Positions 10,339 to 21,945 of a stretch of 64,000 nt of DNA are shown one piece after another (the stretch's first letter is position 1; each line of letters begins with the position of its first letter). The notes beneath the pieces are model-generated. The model worked only from the letters and a program-made list of their open reading frames with translations. It was not told where the DNA came from and searched no databases. The translations under genes were made by a program, and so were the position numbers. This stretch comes from Pararge aegeria (taxonomy: Eukaryota > Arthropoda > Insecta > Lepidoptera > Nymphalidae): contig NC_053181.1 of assembly GCF_905163445.1 (NCBI RefSeq), positions 4,216,001 to 4,280,000 of the forward strand. The letters run 5' to 3'.

Positions 10339-10736
10339 TTGAGTCACTTTTAAATAAATCGCTGACGTTCATATTGGTCGCATCACCATTTACTACGACA
10401 TTACTACTCAACTGCCTATTGGGGATAGATAGGTTACCTCTATTTTTGTAACCTGATCTATTCTATCATGCCCTTTTACATCAGATCTAAGATGTTAGTT
10501 ATACTTGCAAAGCTCTGGTAGGAAAAAGTCCATAAGAGCTTTCAAACCTTCAGCTTGTTGAGATAGAAAGATCAGTGGACTGCGTTAAACAACATTGATT
10601 GAAAGCGATTACCGAATAGTTGTAAGTCTTTGGAGGTTCATATTAAGCATTCCTCCGTATTCTTTAGATAGCAAGTGAACTGGTGATTATCTCATATACA
10701 GTAGGATACCCAGTAATTTAAACCATATAGGAATAA

Positions 10737-10787
10737 CCTTAAACAGCTAAATTAATTTATTATATGGCTTAATTTAGCTGTTTAAGG
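10737..10787. repeat. Perfect 19-bp inverted repeat
   Basis: CCTTAAACAGCTAAATTAA at 10737-10755 and its exact reverse complement at 10769-10787, 13-nt AT-rich spacer. No coding context. Confidence 0.9.
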
Positions 10788-11120
10788 TCCTTTTGTGCTA
10801 AATTTAAAGAAATGGATATACTTACAGTAGCTTTGCAATACTATAATACTAAATTATTAAAAAAAAAACATAAGTACCTAATTATAAACAAAAACCGATA
10901 TAAATCGACTTCATTCGACAAAACGGTCATAATTTAGCTATTTCTGCATAACGTCTGAGAAAAGTACAGGATTCACTCGTGGGGATGTGTACATGTTTTT
11001 AGAACAATACCTATACAAGGTAATATAAGATGTCACCTCTCACATAAGATAGAAAAGTTCTAAAGATCTTAAAATGGTGATGGAGAAGATTTTAAAATCA
11101 TGTTGGAAAAGAACAATGTG

Positions 11121-11258
11121 CTGAGTTTCTTGCCGGCTCTTCTCGGTAGAATCTGCCTTCCCAACCGGTGGTAGAGTCACTACAAACATACTGACTTGAC
11201 GTTTCAAATTGCTTATAAACTAGGCCTACTTCAAATAAATGAATTTTGAATTTGAATA
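11121..11258 (+). mobile_element. Non-LTR retrotransposon 3' end ('LINE-E'), copy 1
   Basis: GAGTTTCTTGCCGGCTCTTC, TCGGTAGAATCTGCCTTCCC, GACTTGACGTTTCAAATTGC and an AT-rich TGAATTTTGAATTTGAA tail. A highly repeated lepidopteran LINE 3' terminus; no reverse transcriptase remains. Confidence 0.75.
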
Positions 11259-11261
11259 TTA

Positions 11262-11365
11262 TTCCACTACAAGTCTAAGATGGTAGCGGGCTAACCTGTT
11301 ATAGTGTTACGTTGATCATTTTAAGCCCATACCCCATATCTGTCAGGGTAACGTGTAAATAAAAG
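11262..11365 (-). mobile_element. SINE family A fragment
   Basis: TCCACTACAAGTCTAAGATG, GTAGCGGGCTAACCTGTTAT and AAGCCCATACCCC match the family A tail side. Directly abuts a LINE 3' end. Confidence 0.6.
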
Positions 11366-12710
11366 CCGAAATATTACTTCACATGCTTTAGGGGTACATT
11401 ATTTAATGTCTCTAAGACTTATCTGTGAAACCGAAACCCTAATCGTTTTTGAGTAAACCACTGCTATAGTTTTTACTGAATTTGAAATCAAGTGGCTTCT
11501 GTTACTTTATTTGGTAGGCGTAGCGTAGCGTAGGTACTATGCGCGTGTCGGTCTTTTATCTTCAATAGGGCTGTCATAAGAAAACAAATAAATATGCTTC
11601 TTTTGAATAAATATTTTTAGCAGGGTGGTGATTCCTTATGACATATCCTTACGCACCCTTCAACAGTATTTCGTAATTCGGTTACACGTTGTATATTCAA
11701 ATATTATGTCATCATCCTCAGCTTTTCCTCATAGGAAAAACTTAAAATCAACAGATACCTATTGGTAGGCTATAAACGTTTGTAATATTATGTCATTGAT
11801 AATAGCTGGGACCGAAAGCTTAACGTGCTCTCCGAACACTGGCACCGACTTCCTAACTCCTGATTTATATTAAGAATTTTCTAGTCAGATAATTCATGGA
11901 TCTACCATTATCCACCCGAAGATATGTCATGATCTTATATTATATCATGTGCAATAATATAAATCCTACTTTGGTTAAATAATTGTATAAGAGAAACCAG
12001 TTATCTGCGCTAACTAGCATTAAATTATAACAGTCATGAAATGCAATACCGTTACAAAACATAACTAATTGATCATTATCATACAAATACATAGGTAAAT
12101 CAAATAGAACCTGTTAATCAGGTAGTATAATTTGTTGTCAATCACAGAGATCACATTACCAATCGATCATGAATTATAAATTAAAAAAAAAAAAACGTTG
12201 ACCTTCTTTTTTTAACCACAGTAGTTTACGGTACTGGAGATCGTACGATCTTATTTGGCCAGCTTTAAGTTTTCGCGGCAGTTTATCAGAAACTGTACGA
12301 TAGCACAATCTAACTGAATCTAAATACCACGAGTCAGAATTAGTCTAGAAAATTCGCCACAGGTCAATAATAATTCAAATGAGAGTTATAATCACTTTTG
12401 TAAAAATTCTTATCTATTTAATCAAGTAGTAAAGTTAGAAAATTTGACAAAGATAAAAATGACATTTGAGATATCGGTTAAAGATATTACTTCTTTTCAA
12501 CTCTTTTGTCTTTTAAACCTCGTAAGTTTAGTTTTATGTCAATTGTAAGGTATATGTGTAAGGAAACATTATCAATGTTGGAAAAAAAGAGAGTCAAACG
12601 TGTCTAAAGCGTTTGAAATTTTCATAAATATTTTCCGCATTGTCGTGAGGTAAGAGCACGAGGGTCCCAAGTGCAAGGCGCCTTTGGTCTAACAAGAATC
12701 CCAATTTTAG
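11366..12710. other. AT-rich, presumably intron upstream of candidate exon
   Basis: Contains no repeat I can classify, apart from a GCTTAACGTGCTCTCCGAAC block near 11820 that resembles 55140. A donor-like GAG|GTAAGAG occurs at 12650 without a supporting frame. Confidence 0.4.
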
Positions 12711-12750
12711 GAAGCTCTAGGTCTGAAAGAGCGTCTGGATTCTAGCGCAG
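12711..12750 (+). CDS. Candidate internal exon, penultimate exon of a plus-strand gene
   Basis: I do not recognise the protein. The 40-nt exon reads EALGLKERLDSSA plus the first base of a split codon, a short charged and probably helical stretch. It is bounded by an acceptor (CCAATTTTAG) with a CTAAC branch-point consensus at 12689-12693 and a good donor (GCAG|GTATGT). The codon just before the acceptor is an in-frame TAG, so the frame is open only if splicing occurs there. The exon ends in phase 1, exactly what the GC-rich last exon at 17729 needs, and the joined codon is GAA. The upstream exon should end in phase 0, but I found no convincing partner in 1-12700. What is seen is splice-site quality and phase agreement; that it is transcribed is inference. 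A 40-nt exon can arise by chance. Confidence 0.4.
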
Positions 12751-13376
12751 GTATGTCGTTGTCACCTAGCAACGCCGCCGCTCGTTATCCAACCCCTACC
12801 ACTCCGTGGTTACAATGTCGCTGCATAAAAGCTACTGTTTACAATCCACCCTTGCGCGGGGTTCCAAGTGGGCGCGAATCACGCTGGGGCCAAGTAATCG
12901 ATGTTACTAACATAATGGTCCTACCCTACATGTTCAATGTGTTTGCCGAAACACGACTTTGCTAAGCTTAGTATAATGCAGTGCACTTAATACATGTACA
13001 AAAGAAATTACCCAAAAGTTTTGGAATAACTCGTACGGGAAGAGGAATTTTTACACTTTATGGGATTTCTTGCTTCATACCCTGTTCAATAACACAGTGC
13101 ACGCTACTGGTATTATGATATAAATCTCTATCAATCTATAAATATTTGAATGAGATCTCTTCCTGTAACCCTTGGCAGTAAAAAAGGTTAAAAAGAATTA
13201 AAAGAGTATTTTTTACTTTTTTATTGTAAAAATTGACGAACCAACCAAATGACCTAAATTATTGAAAGTGGAAAAAATCGGCTATAAACAGAGGAACTCT
13301 CCGCAGGGCATGCAAAGAACACTTCCTGCAAACTGCCACCCTGTGTCCATAACCTGTGTCCATCACATCAAATCAT

Positions 13377-13671
13377 TTACCGGCCCACTACAGGGCCCAG
13401 ATCTCCTCCCACAATGATAAGGGGCTAAGAACTACAGATTCCATCACGCTGGCCCAGTGCGGATTGGTGGACTCCACACCTTTGAGAACATTACGGAGAA
13501 CTCTCGGGCATGCAGGTTGCCTCACGATGTTTTCCACTGTTGAGGCAAGTAATATTTTAATTACTTAAAACGAACATAACTTAGAAAGGTTAGAGGTACG
13601 TGCCGGGATTTGTTCTCTTCCCCTAAAGGGAAGTCGAGCTACTGGTCCTACCCACTGGGTTATCACCGCTT
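13377..13671 (-). mobile_element. Near-full tRNA-derived SINE (SINE family B)
   Basis: On the minus strand the head reads AGCGGTGATAACCCAGTGGG with a TAGGAC A-box end, then the body GCACGTACCTCTAACCTTTC, the conserved GAGAACTCTCGGGCATGC region in plus reading, and GTGGAGTCCACCAATCCGCA. Several diverged copies follow in the window. The plus-strand open frame here is not a gene. Confidence 0.75.
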
Positions 13672-13705
13672 CGTCATTTCGAAAAGCCTCATGTGCATGT
13701 AATTT

Positions 13706-13808
13706 AACAGGGAACCACGCCCTTCAGACCGGAACAAAGCATTACTGTACCACAGCAACGTTTCTGAACGGCAGAAATAACCAACCACTTTCCCGGACGA
13801 GCTTTATG
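13706..13808 (+). repeat. Interspersed repeat 'CCCTTCAGACCGG', copy 2
   Basis: Carries CGCCCTTCAGACCGGAAC, GGCAGAAATAACCA and CCCGGACGAGCTTTATG. Sits between a SINE (ending 13671) and a MITE-like element (13815), within a nested cluster. Confidence 0.65.
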
Positions 13809-13814
13809 AAAATA

Positions 13815-13966
13815 AGCTGAATTTGCTATACTTTGCGAAAAGCAAGAGAACCTGTATGGTGTAATTTATAATATCTTCAATTATACTCCACACCAAACAG
13901 ATCTCCGGCAATGTACCATCTCGTACGTTTCGTAAGATCTAAGGAGATGTTGAATTTACAATGAAG
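13815..13966 (+). mobile_element. MITE-like / fold-back element, copy 2
   Basis: TATACTTTGCGAAAAGCAAG, GGTGTAATTTATAATAT, ACTCCACACCAAACAGATC and TAAGGAGATGTTGAATTTAC match the family. The central palindrome CGCTCCGAAACCGGAGC is largely lost. It appears inserted in or next to the CCCTTCAGACCGG repeat. Confidence 0.6.
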
Positions 13967-13967
13967 A

Positions 13968-14022
13968 ATTGTTGCCGGACGAGCTTTGTCATAAAAAGCT
14001 CTAGTACAACAAAGAAGTTGAA
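13968..14022 (+). repeat. Interspersed repeat 'CCCTTCAGACCGG', 3' part
   Basis: GCCGGACGAGCTTTGTCATA then AAAGCTCTAG matches only the 3' end of the family, on the far side of the MITE-like insertion at 13815-13966. Confidence 0.55.
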
Positions 14023-14929
14023 AAAGTTAGAAGAGCAAAAATCTGGATGATTGTAATGGACACCTTAAGCATTCGGGTAAATAGTGACGTAAGAGACTTA
14101 ATGTCTCACAGACCGCCAAGTCGTTATGAACAGTTAACTAAAACAAAAAAACTATTTGAATTTAACATGTTATCCAAAAGCGCTTATTTGAATATTCATA
14201 GCTTTGATAGCCAAGCTCCGGTAGGTACCTGATAACTGTTGACTCATTAAATCTTCAGCTAGTTAAGACCGTGATTTTTAAAAAGGTTACCCCCAGGTTC
14301 CTGCCTGGCTTAACCGATTTGAACTAGAATCTTTCGGGTACGCCGGAGGGCTTTGAAAATTAATATTTTAATCTAGTTGTCTCAATGCATCGTTTGTTTA
14401 TTTATTACTCTACACTTCACATCATGAGGAACTGGGTTTTGTATTACTCATAGTTATTTTGTTCCGACCCCACTTAGCAAGGGATGTGGGAAGAAAGAAG
14501 ATGCGATGTTAACCATGAACAACTGATTATCGCAATATTAGCGAACTCCATCGATAACAGACGAGAGAGTGAGACAGCAGACGCAGCTACTCGACTACTC
14601 AAGTTTGGAGTGCACGTTATGGTCAAGACAATACTGTCATGATAAACGTTGAAGCCGACTTGGGTTATGCAGCGCTTTAGCGACCTCAGGGATCTCTTAG
14701 TACCCCAAACCTATGAGACAGGAGACCAGTGCAGAGATGGTGAAGAAGTTCTGAGGGAAAAAATGCAAAGCGTTTCGTTCTTGTGCACGGGATACCAGGG
14801 AAGTCGCGTGAGCTTTGCAGATCCATAAAGTAACTCACTGTTCCAATATTAAAAGGTGAGGGAGGAACTAGATCGATCGATGATAATCGTTAATAAGTTC
14901 GAATAATGTATTAGAAATGAGGAGTAATT
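14023..14929. other. Intron sequence, nothing recognised
   Basis: Moderate GC content at 14500-14780 with text such as GGAGTGCACGTTATGGTCAA suggests an old retroelement remnant, but no frame or motif is conserved. Confidence 0.4.
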
Positions 14930-15134
14930 TTATCCAAAACAATATATAATTGGATAAAAAAATATGCGCGAATACACGTTAAAAAAACTCGCAGGTGTAA
15001 ACGCAATATAAATTGATAAAATTAAATTAAAAACTGTCCAATGCGTAGTAATGACCCAAAAGCCAGCAAAAAAATTAGTTATCCGACACCTACGTACTGT
15101 TCCGAGTGTGTTTTGTTTAAAAATACATAGCCGC
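14930..15134 (-). CDS. Candidate second exon of the nested membrane protein gene
   Basis: On the minus strand, a run of ten or more T followed by CGTAG makes an excellent acceptor at 15135. The frame that follows begins RLCIFKQNTLG, is in phase with the upstream exon (GG|G) and runs 67 full codons to TAA at 14932-14930. It includes a long hydrophobic stretch, about residues 25-60 of this exon (FAGFWVITTHW onward), which could form one or two membrane segments. The combined product would be 208 residues. No polyadenylation signal is obvious just downstream. An extra donor-like AAC|GTGTAT inside the exon leaves room for a different 3' structure. The whole model lies inside the intron between 12750 and 17729 of the plus-strand candidate gene, in opposite orientation. 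Confidence 0.33.
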
Positions 15135-15212
15135 CTACGAAAAAAAAAAACCTCAACATACAAACGTGTTCACATTTCACTTCGCAAAAAAACGTTTTAA
15201 ACGTCTACCTAC

Positions 15213-15634
15213 CCAGATATGAATACGTACAAGTCAACAGTGCGAACTGCCGCACCGCATCCTTGCCATGACATCCAAATTGGAGTCAACGACCTCACGC
15301 AAAAAGCCGCAATAACTCCCCATTGACAGTCGCCTTCTATTTTAGGAACATGACATAAGCACTTAGCTAAGTCCCGAATTATGAATACAAGTACAACAAA
15401 CATCGCAAATATAGAGGGCCTATAAAATGCTGCTTGTTGCATTATAAACTGCCAAATGCTAATTTTACTCTCATATCGATATGAGACGCTATGCTTCATC
15501 ATTAGCCTTATTAAATAATGTCCCACAGCTGGAAAGGTGAGAAAAGAAAGATATAGATCTAGTACCACCATATCATTTAAATAGGGCAATAACGTAATAT
15601 AACTAATATATACTATCGTTCTAATTGTAAACAT
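15213..15634 (-). CDS. Candidate first exon of a nested multi-pass membrane protein gene
   Basis: The longest open frame in the window. It starts at ATG 15634 in a favourable AAAATG context and runs 140 codons before a GG|GTAGGT donor; the frame stays open a further ~28 codons upstream to a TAA near 15719. The translation is rich in hydrophobic segments, roughly residues 3-20, 23-45, 72-92 and 104-122, separated by charged loops such as RLMMKHSVSYRYESK. It joins in phase 2 to the frame at 15134 across a 78-nt intron. Insect chemoreceptors are hydrophobic and often nested in introns, but I see no family signature such as the TYxxxxxQF motif of gustatory receptors, and 208 residues is too short for one. 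It may be another membrane protein, a decayed receptor, or a long chance frame in AT-rich DNA. Confidence 0.35.
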
Positions 15635-15718
15635 TTTCGATTCCGAACAACGACGCCCTAAATTGGGTATGAAGATTTTCTTGCAAGAATATTGGAATTG
15701 TTTTATCTTCTTACTTTA

Positions 15719-17364
15719 AAGCGCACGCGTAAGTTGGTAAAATATAACCTATGAATAATCAGATAAACTTAACACGTAATCTCGGGAACTATTTATAAGA
15801 GATAGAAATTGCTCGAACTTTTATTTAATATTCTAAATGGTCCGAAATAATTAAAAATCAGTGGTTACAGAATACTAATTAAGACATAAAAACAAAGTAA
15901 GAAAATAGTTGGAAAAGTTACGGCAATGGTGTATTTGAACCTAAGAATCTACGCCAGATGTTATTATTTGGCATCTCAAGTGCCCTATAAATTATAATAA
16001 GCCGTCTACTCGAGATTTTAATTTGTTTAAGACTTCGCCATTCCCATAGGTTTGTTGGCAACATTGTATTGATCTGTCATCACGGCTTCCTATGACAAAA
16101 TGGTTGATGACTGAAGAGCTGTCACGCTCGTTTGAGAGGATGTCACGTGATGTTGCAGTAATGCGCTTAAGGCATCGGCGATATTTATGGGCACCATTAC
16201 ATTTCTGGAATATTTTAAATTTAACAACTAACTATACCTACTCTCAATGACATATGATAATTGAGTATGATCGATTCGCGTTTTCATGTCATACCTTTAT
16301 AAAGGTGGTTTTTCGCATCACCTTTTTTTTCTAGGGAAATCTTATTCAAACATACCCGACCTCGAGATTTTGGGTTATGTGAGATTTTAACCACTAAAAC
16401 CTTCTGTGTGGCCATCGGCACATATTATTTGCCACCTACCTTGCATTGCTAGGTCGCTTCAAGTTTTTGGTTGTCTGGAAGGGATCGCTATTTAGCGAAA
16501 AGGCCACCAAATCGTAATCTTCTATCTCTAATCTAACTGGCTCTATTTATTCGTAATTTCTTTTATATATTTTTTTTTGTGGTGTGCAATAGAAGTGTAT
16601 TCATTCATTCAAATACTGTACGTGACCATTTTCTTGAAAAATTTTAAAGTGATTATATGGTTGCAAGCAAACAGGAATAGGGCACTGGGAAAGTTTGATA
16701 ATGTTCGACAAAATTTAGAAAAAAAAATCAAATCAGTATATACAGACTAAGTACGTAAATCAGAAAAGTTATACCTTAGCGGCCAACTTATTTGACCATC
16801 ATGTGATCGTTAAGGCAGATGCTAAAAACTGTCATTAGTGCTTTATTTGGTGAAATGGCGGCCATTTGTTTCAACGTGTGGCATTGACATTGACATAAGG
16901 ATAATTACACTTAATACGTCTTAGGTCTGGTAATAATTTACTCTGCACTGCGCGCGCAGTAACTTTAAATTAAAGGAGTCATTATCTCTAATAACTTACC
17001 GCCTACGCCAAAATCTGTATAAATAAGACGACGCTAACGACTTGTAATATAAACATATAGATAAAAAAAATACATAAGATTAGATAAAACACGACTTAAT
17101 AATAAGCACATATAAAAATAGCAAGCATGCACATTGCACATACAAATAATGAGGAAAAAACTTGCAAGTACAAGAACCGAAACCCATATAAAATGATAAT
17201 TAAAAGTAGCTCCAACACCTCAATATTGCCACTAATTAAATACCAGCTTTGTTATTGCTACATAACTTGAAAACTGCGATGATGAGTTCAAGAAGGTAAA
17301 TGAGAAATATACGTCAATTTTGAATTTCATCACAATTGCTGGGAAAGAGAAAACTAATAGAGGG
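15719..17364. other. Intron sequence, nothing recognised
   Basis: AT-rich. Any upstream exon of the minus-strand membrane protein candidate would lie here; none with convincing splice sites was found. Confidence 0.4.
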
Positions 17365-17450
17365 TATAAATACACGTGGCATAAAATCGGAATAGAAAAG
17401 CACTGTTTTGTCAAACTCTGGCATTTGAAAGGTGCTGTCAGTGAATTGTT
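17365..17450 (+). repeat. Dispersed repeat 'CTGACATTTCAAAGGTGC', copy 1
   Basis: ACGTGGCATAAAATCGGAAT, TCTGGCATTTGAAAGGTGCT and GTCAGTGAATTG resemble 55600-55670 and in part 56310-56345. Not classified. Lies just upstream of the GC-rich candidate exon. Confidence 0.4.
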
Positions 17451-17728
17451 TCAACGAACTAACAAACTATTCTTAGCTTATGCCACGTGTATGACTGAGG
17501 CCCAATAAGTGTATATTTTATAATACTAAACACTGTATGCAATTAAAATAAGGAACAAAGTGTGTATCTGAAGATATAGAAAATAACAAAAACCACAAAA
17601 GCGCTTGAACTGTAGAGTAACAATAACACAAAGCTAGTATTTGTTTAAAAAAAAAAAAAAGAACAACAACAACATTATAGCCAAAACGTTCCTAGCACGA
17701 CGCTACCTTGTATGCTGCTGTCTTTCAG

Positions 17729-17880
17729 AAGGCGGTGGCGAGGGCGCGCGGGAGGTCGCGGATGAACCGCGCGCGTCCACTGCCGTAGGGCTGCCGGTGC
17801 CGCTGCCACCCAGCGCCAACGCCAAGTCGCTGATGCTGCCGACACATCACCACGTCACCACAACCCTAGCGACGAGCTAG
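17729..17880 (+). CDS. Candidate terminal coding exon (C-terminus of an unidentified protein)
   Basis: A strong acceptor (TGCTGTCTTTCAG) is followed by a block of very GC-rich sequence inside AT-rich DNA, open for 49 codons to a TAG at 17878. Third codon positions are almost all G or C, unlike every neighbouring frame, which is the best coding signature in the window. The peptide starts with a Gly/Glu-rich run, has a Pro-rich middle (GLPVPLPPSAN) and ends LPTHHHVTTTLATS. It is low-complexity and probably a disordered cytoplasmic or nuclear tail; it does not end in a classic PDZ ligand. The first two bases complete a phase-1 codon and join in frame to the exon at 12711-12750. No AATAAA lies close downstream, so the 3' UTR end is undetermined. 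The protein family is not recognised. An open antisense frame also crosses this block but lacks splice support. Confidence 0.55.
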
Positions 17881-20800
17881 CCAATCGAAACCAGTACTTA
17901 CCTGCTCCAAATTACTGAGTAACAAAATGTCTTTGCATGTGTGTGTTTCAAATAAGAAGATATCTGTCAGAACACCATTTTGATTGACACTTAATATTAT
18001 ATTACAGCAATTAACGTTGAGTTTAAAAAAAAATGCGTAATCCAAAATTCAAAATGTGAATTACTATTACATGGGTATTGTGGGTGCTGCGTCTTAAGAT
18101 TGACCACTATTATTACTGCACTGTGAAATCTGCGTCTAAAACTTTAATGTCATACGACCTAACTACAAGGACTATTAGTTGTGTTATTTCTTTTGCAGTT
18201 TTGTTATATTTCTTAAAAAGAGAAATTCTAGCAGCAATATCTAGTTAAGGCAATAGGTGAGTGAAGTTGCTACAGGTGCAATAATCTTCTCATTTGAAAC
18301 GTAAATTGATCATAATAAGTGTGTTACTAAGTTATGACACTCATGAGAACACTGGAGCAGATAAGGCCGCTAATATGGAACTAGGATCGATACACTATCA
18401 CGAATCTAGTCTAGATAACAGTATACCCAATAATCTTATTGTTATTCAGCTACACAAATGTTAACGAACACACATAAATAATATATCCCGCCAAGTTATA
18501 AACAAATATCTTAATACTAGGAATATTTGTTAGTTGTTAACTAAAACAGCCGAGCTAAGCAGAACATTCTCAGCGGGGTGAAGAATTACATATAAGCAGT
18601 GATTTTAAGTTAGTGGCAAGGCATCGAGGGTGTCATTAATATTGGGCAACGCAAGCAAGCAGTGATGGTTTATATCGAGTGAGACATTTCTGTTATCAAA
18701 AACAAACTGAGTCTCAGAACAATTAATGAGAATATAAAACTCATAACTAAAATTAGCGTTAATTTAGTTTTATGTGGAGATAGAGCTTAGTAATAGTATT
18801 TACCGATAAAAATATAGATGTTTATGCTCACTCTAGTAAATGAGAATTATTTAAATAATTTACACTTCACAAAGCTCAGATGACATTTGTAGACTGTAGT
18901 TGAGAAATAATTCCTAGTTTCGGCTTATTGGAAAGGCAAAAGCTAAGGGTAATTTTATATTTGCTGCTAATGTTATAAATCAGTCTGCTATAAAGTAGGC
19001 AAACTGAATGATGATAAGGACTCCATTCAGACGTCAATCACGGCTTGTCGGTAGGAAGTTCGTCTAGAAATCTGTCTCGCAGCTATAGTAGGCGGAAATA
19101 CGCAATTAGCGGTTGTCCACGCCAGAGACCAGGACTAGAAATGAGTCAAACTTAGCATGAACGGGCCATCGGCAGCCAAAATCAGAGTTATTAAAGAACG
19201 CTAATTGTTTCCTGGCAAACGCACTCCTCTACATTTTTAAACTATATACACAGTGCAAGAAACAGTTATTCAATTGCAGGTCGAGTTAAAAATGTGTCTG
19301 GCATATAAATTTGTAAAACTCCGTATCCTATCTTGCTTAATTTTATAATGATTTTTAATTTATTGCTAATATATATAACAGAACTTATATAACAAGCTTT
19401 TAAGGAAACACAGATACAGCCATAAAACGATATTGTTTAATCACACTAATTGACCTGAGTAAGCTTTAGTTAAAGGGATAAATAACGTAATATTATACAA
19501 TAAAATACAACAAAGTGGTAAACACAATAAAATAAACTTCCTGTAATTCGCGGTAAATTATGAGCAGGCATAGTATGTGTTATCGGTTCATACGTTGAGT
19601 TCCTGAATTTTTAATGTCCGGAACACTAAATCGTCTACTATAGTTAAAACATCTGATGACGTCACATGAGGTCACACATTTTGGCGGAAGTCTGCATCGC
19701 AACAAAGGACAATAAGATTGCAGTTTGTTGGCAAAAAATCATATTATTTTCTCATAATAATAATAATTATCTAAAATAAAAGAAGTCTTTACGTTCATCA
19801 AATGACGAGATATATATAATATAGAGTGTAAATATAGAGTAACGAATGAATTTGGATGTCAGAATAGAGTAAGTTCAATTGGTTATTATTTATTAAAAAA
19901 GAACACTACAAACATTTGAAGTAAATGGCATTTTCTTTTTTATTAACCTGTCCTTATACCACCGGTAATAAACTGAAATAAAAATCATAAAAACCTTTTC
20001 CTGAGACTTTTAGTGTCACGCAAATTACGGAATGCAAAGTAAAGAACTGCTTTAGAGTTTTATTTCAACATTTTAATCGTAAATATTCCTGTATCGTGAC
20101 GAAAGATTTTTTAAACTCAAAAGTTTTTTATTTAAAAGCATAAACTGTTGTGATCTTATCATGCATTAATGTAAAAACTCATTGTTCAAATCTTACAAAA
20201 CTGTAAAATTAAACATGAATTAATGATCTAAGTTAGATAAAATAATTATAAACTGACATAAAATTGATAGTCCAAGCTTTGTACTTTTTAAAGGCTATTG
20301 AAAAAAATAAATAAATACTGAAGGAATTTGATATACAGAAAAGAAAGTGCAACATTTAAAACAGTTTTTCAATGCTTATATCGTATAAGTAAACATTAAA
20401 TAATTATTGTGTATTGTAAGTGTAATATAAAGCACCTAGTGCATAATGGGAAATGCCTCCACAGAAGGTTATCCTTCTGTGTGGCACAAGTGTCGCAGTT
20501 GACCGATGTCGTGCGACCTCGTCAATGTACATGCAAATTTAGCTTTAATTACTGCAAGTACTATAACGTTATTTACAATTCTGTGAAGGACTGCGTGGTT
20601 AGCGTGTGTTTATAAACAATGTATGGTTAACCTTTAAATTGGTTTAGTGTATTTGTCTCATAATAGTATGAAGGCCTTCGTTACCTATCTGTGGCAGCTG
20701 TTTAAGTTGTCATTGCAGCAGCAGAAACATTTTCCTCGTTTTCAACATACTCATATCGTGGTAGTCCTGAGATAATTATGTCTATTGGACATTATTTTAT

Positions 20801-21774
20801 CATTGTATTAAATAACATAACTAAAAATTATTTATTTGAATTAGAATACAAAAATCTGGCATTGTCAATTTTATGAATGATTGGAACTGAAACAATTATA
20901 TTCCAAGACTAGAAATGACACTGCAGTTAAATATTTGGAGCTGTACCCAAGGCATCGCACGTAGCAAATGAACTCCCGAGCCAAGAATCAATGAAGAGTC
21001 TTGAAAAAGCAATGACACATTGCATCACAGCGTTTAGCTAAATATATAACGCACATTTCCGGTGAGCTCAAGGTCATTGGCGAAGGTTACGAAAGTAAAA
21101 CGGCAGTATCTATAATTAAAAATCTATCGGTATACAATAGCAAGCAAGCTGTCACTCAATCGATCGACAATCGACCATATTAACAAGGTACCTACTAATA
21201 ATGATAACTATTGTTCTTATTTGTAAATTAATTCCTTTTGTGCTGTAAATTAGCAAAACAATCAAACCAAACCAAAAGTATGTTAATAGGTATACGGAAA
21301 TTTGTTTATTTTCATTGATTATTTCTTGGTAAAATTAAGATTAACATTAATTCCTTGAAAGACTTCCAATCAAATTAGGTCACAAGTCCTACAGATGGAA
21401 ATAACAATCACAAGGCACGAGGAAAACTGCACGGAATTGCCCGGTTAATTGCACAGAAGTATTCTGAGTTGTCATGATGATTGATGATGTTAGCCCGATA
21501 AAGATATGTATTCCAATACTGCACTGTATTATAGAGGTTAACAATTGAAATGAGTCATAGAATCCGTAGAACTAAGCGACATTTTATGTTAACACGCCAA
21601 ACTGCCATAATGCTTCATATAAATCCTGAAATCCATTTGCAAATAAATATCAAAACTTTCCAGGCCAATAAGTCTTTAAAAATGTAAAATTAAATTTCAT
21701 AGGAATTTGACATGCTGATTATTTATTGGGGTATTATTATATCATCATCACTATCATTTCAAAATCCAAGGTCC
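17881..21774. other. 3.9 kb of repeat-poor AT-rich sequence
   Basis: Begins with the presumptive 3' UTR of the candidate gene (no AATAAA within several hundred bases; AATAAA motifs occur near 19499 and 19525). A 9-bp hairpin CACAGAAGG/CCTTCTGTG lies at 20459. No familiar repeat family was recognised. Confidence 0.5.
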
Positions 21775-21945
21775 TGATATTGTGTCCAGCTGCTTCCACC
21801 GACTTTCATCAAAATGTCACCTGTCAGCCTCGTTAGGAGTTCGCTGTAATCACCGGTGCGGATTCGCTGTTCACGCACCTTGAGACCCCAACATCTCTCG
21901 GTCTCCCGAGCTATGTGCCCCGCTCATTGCGATATAGAGTATATC
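21775..21945 (-). mobile_element. RTE-type LINE fragment (antisense)
   Basis: GCGCACCTTGAGACCCC-like text (CACGCACCTTGAGACCCCAA), CATCTCTCGGTCTCCCGAGC and TATGTGCCCCGCTCATTGC match the antisense of the RTE C-terminal coding region, which normally encodes AKLKWQWAGH. Frame disrupted. Confidence 0.55.
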
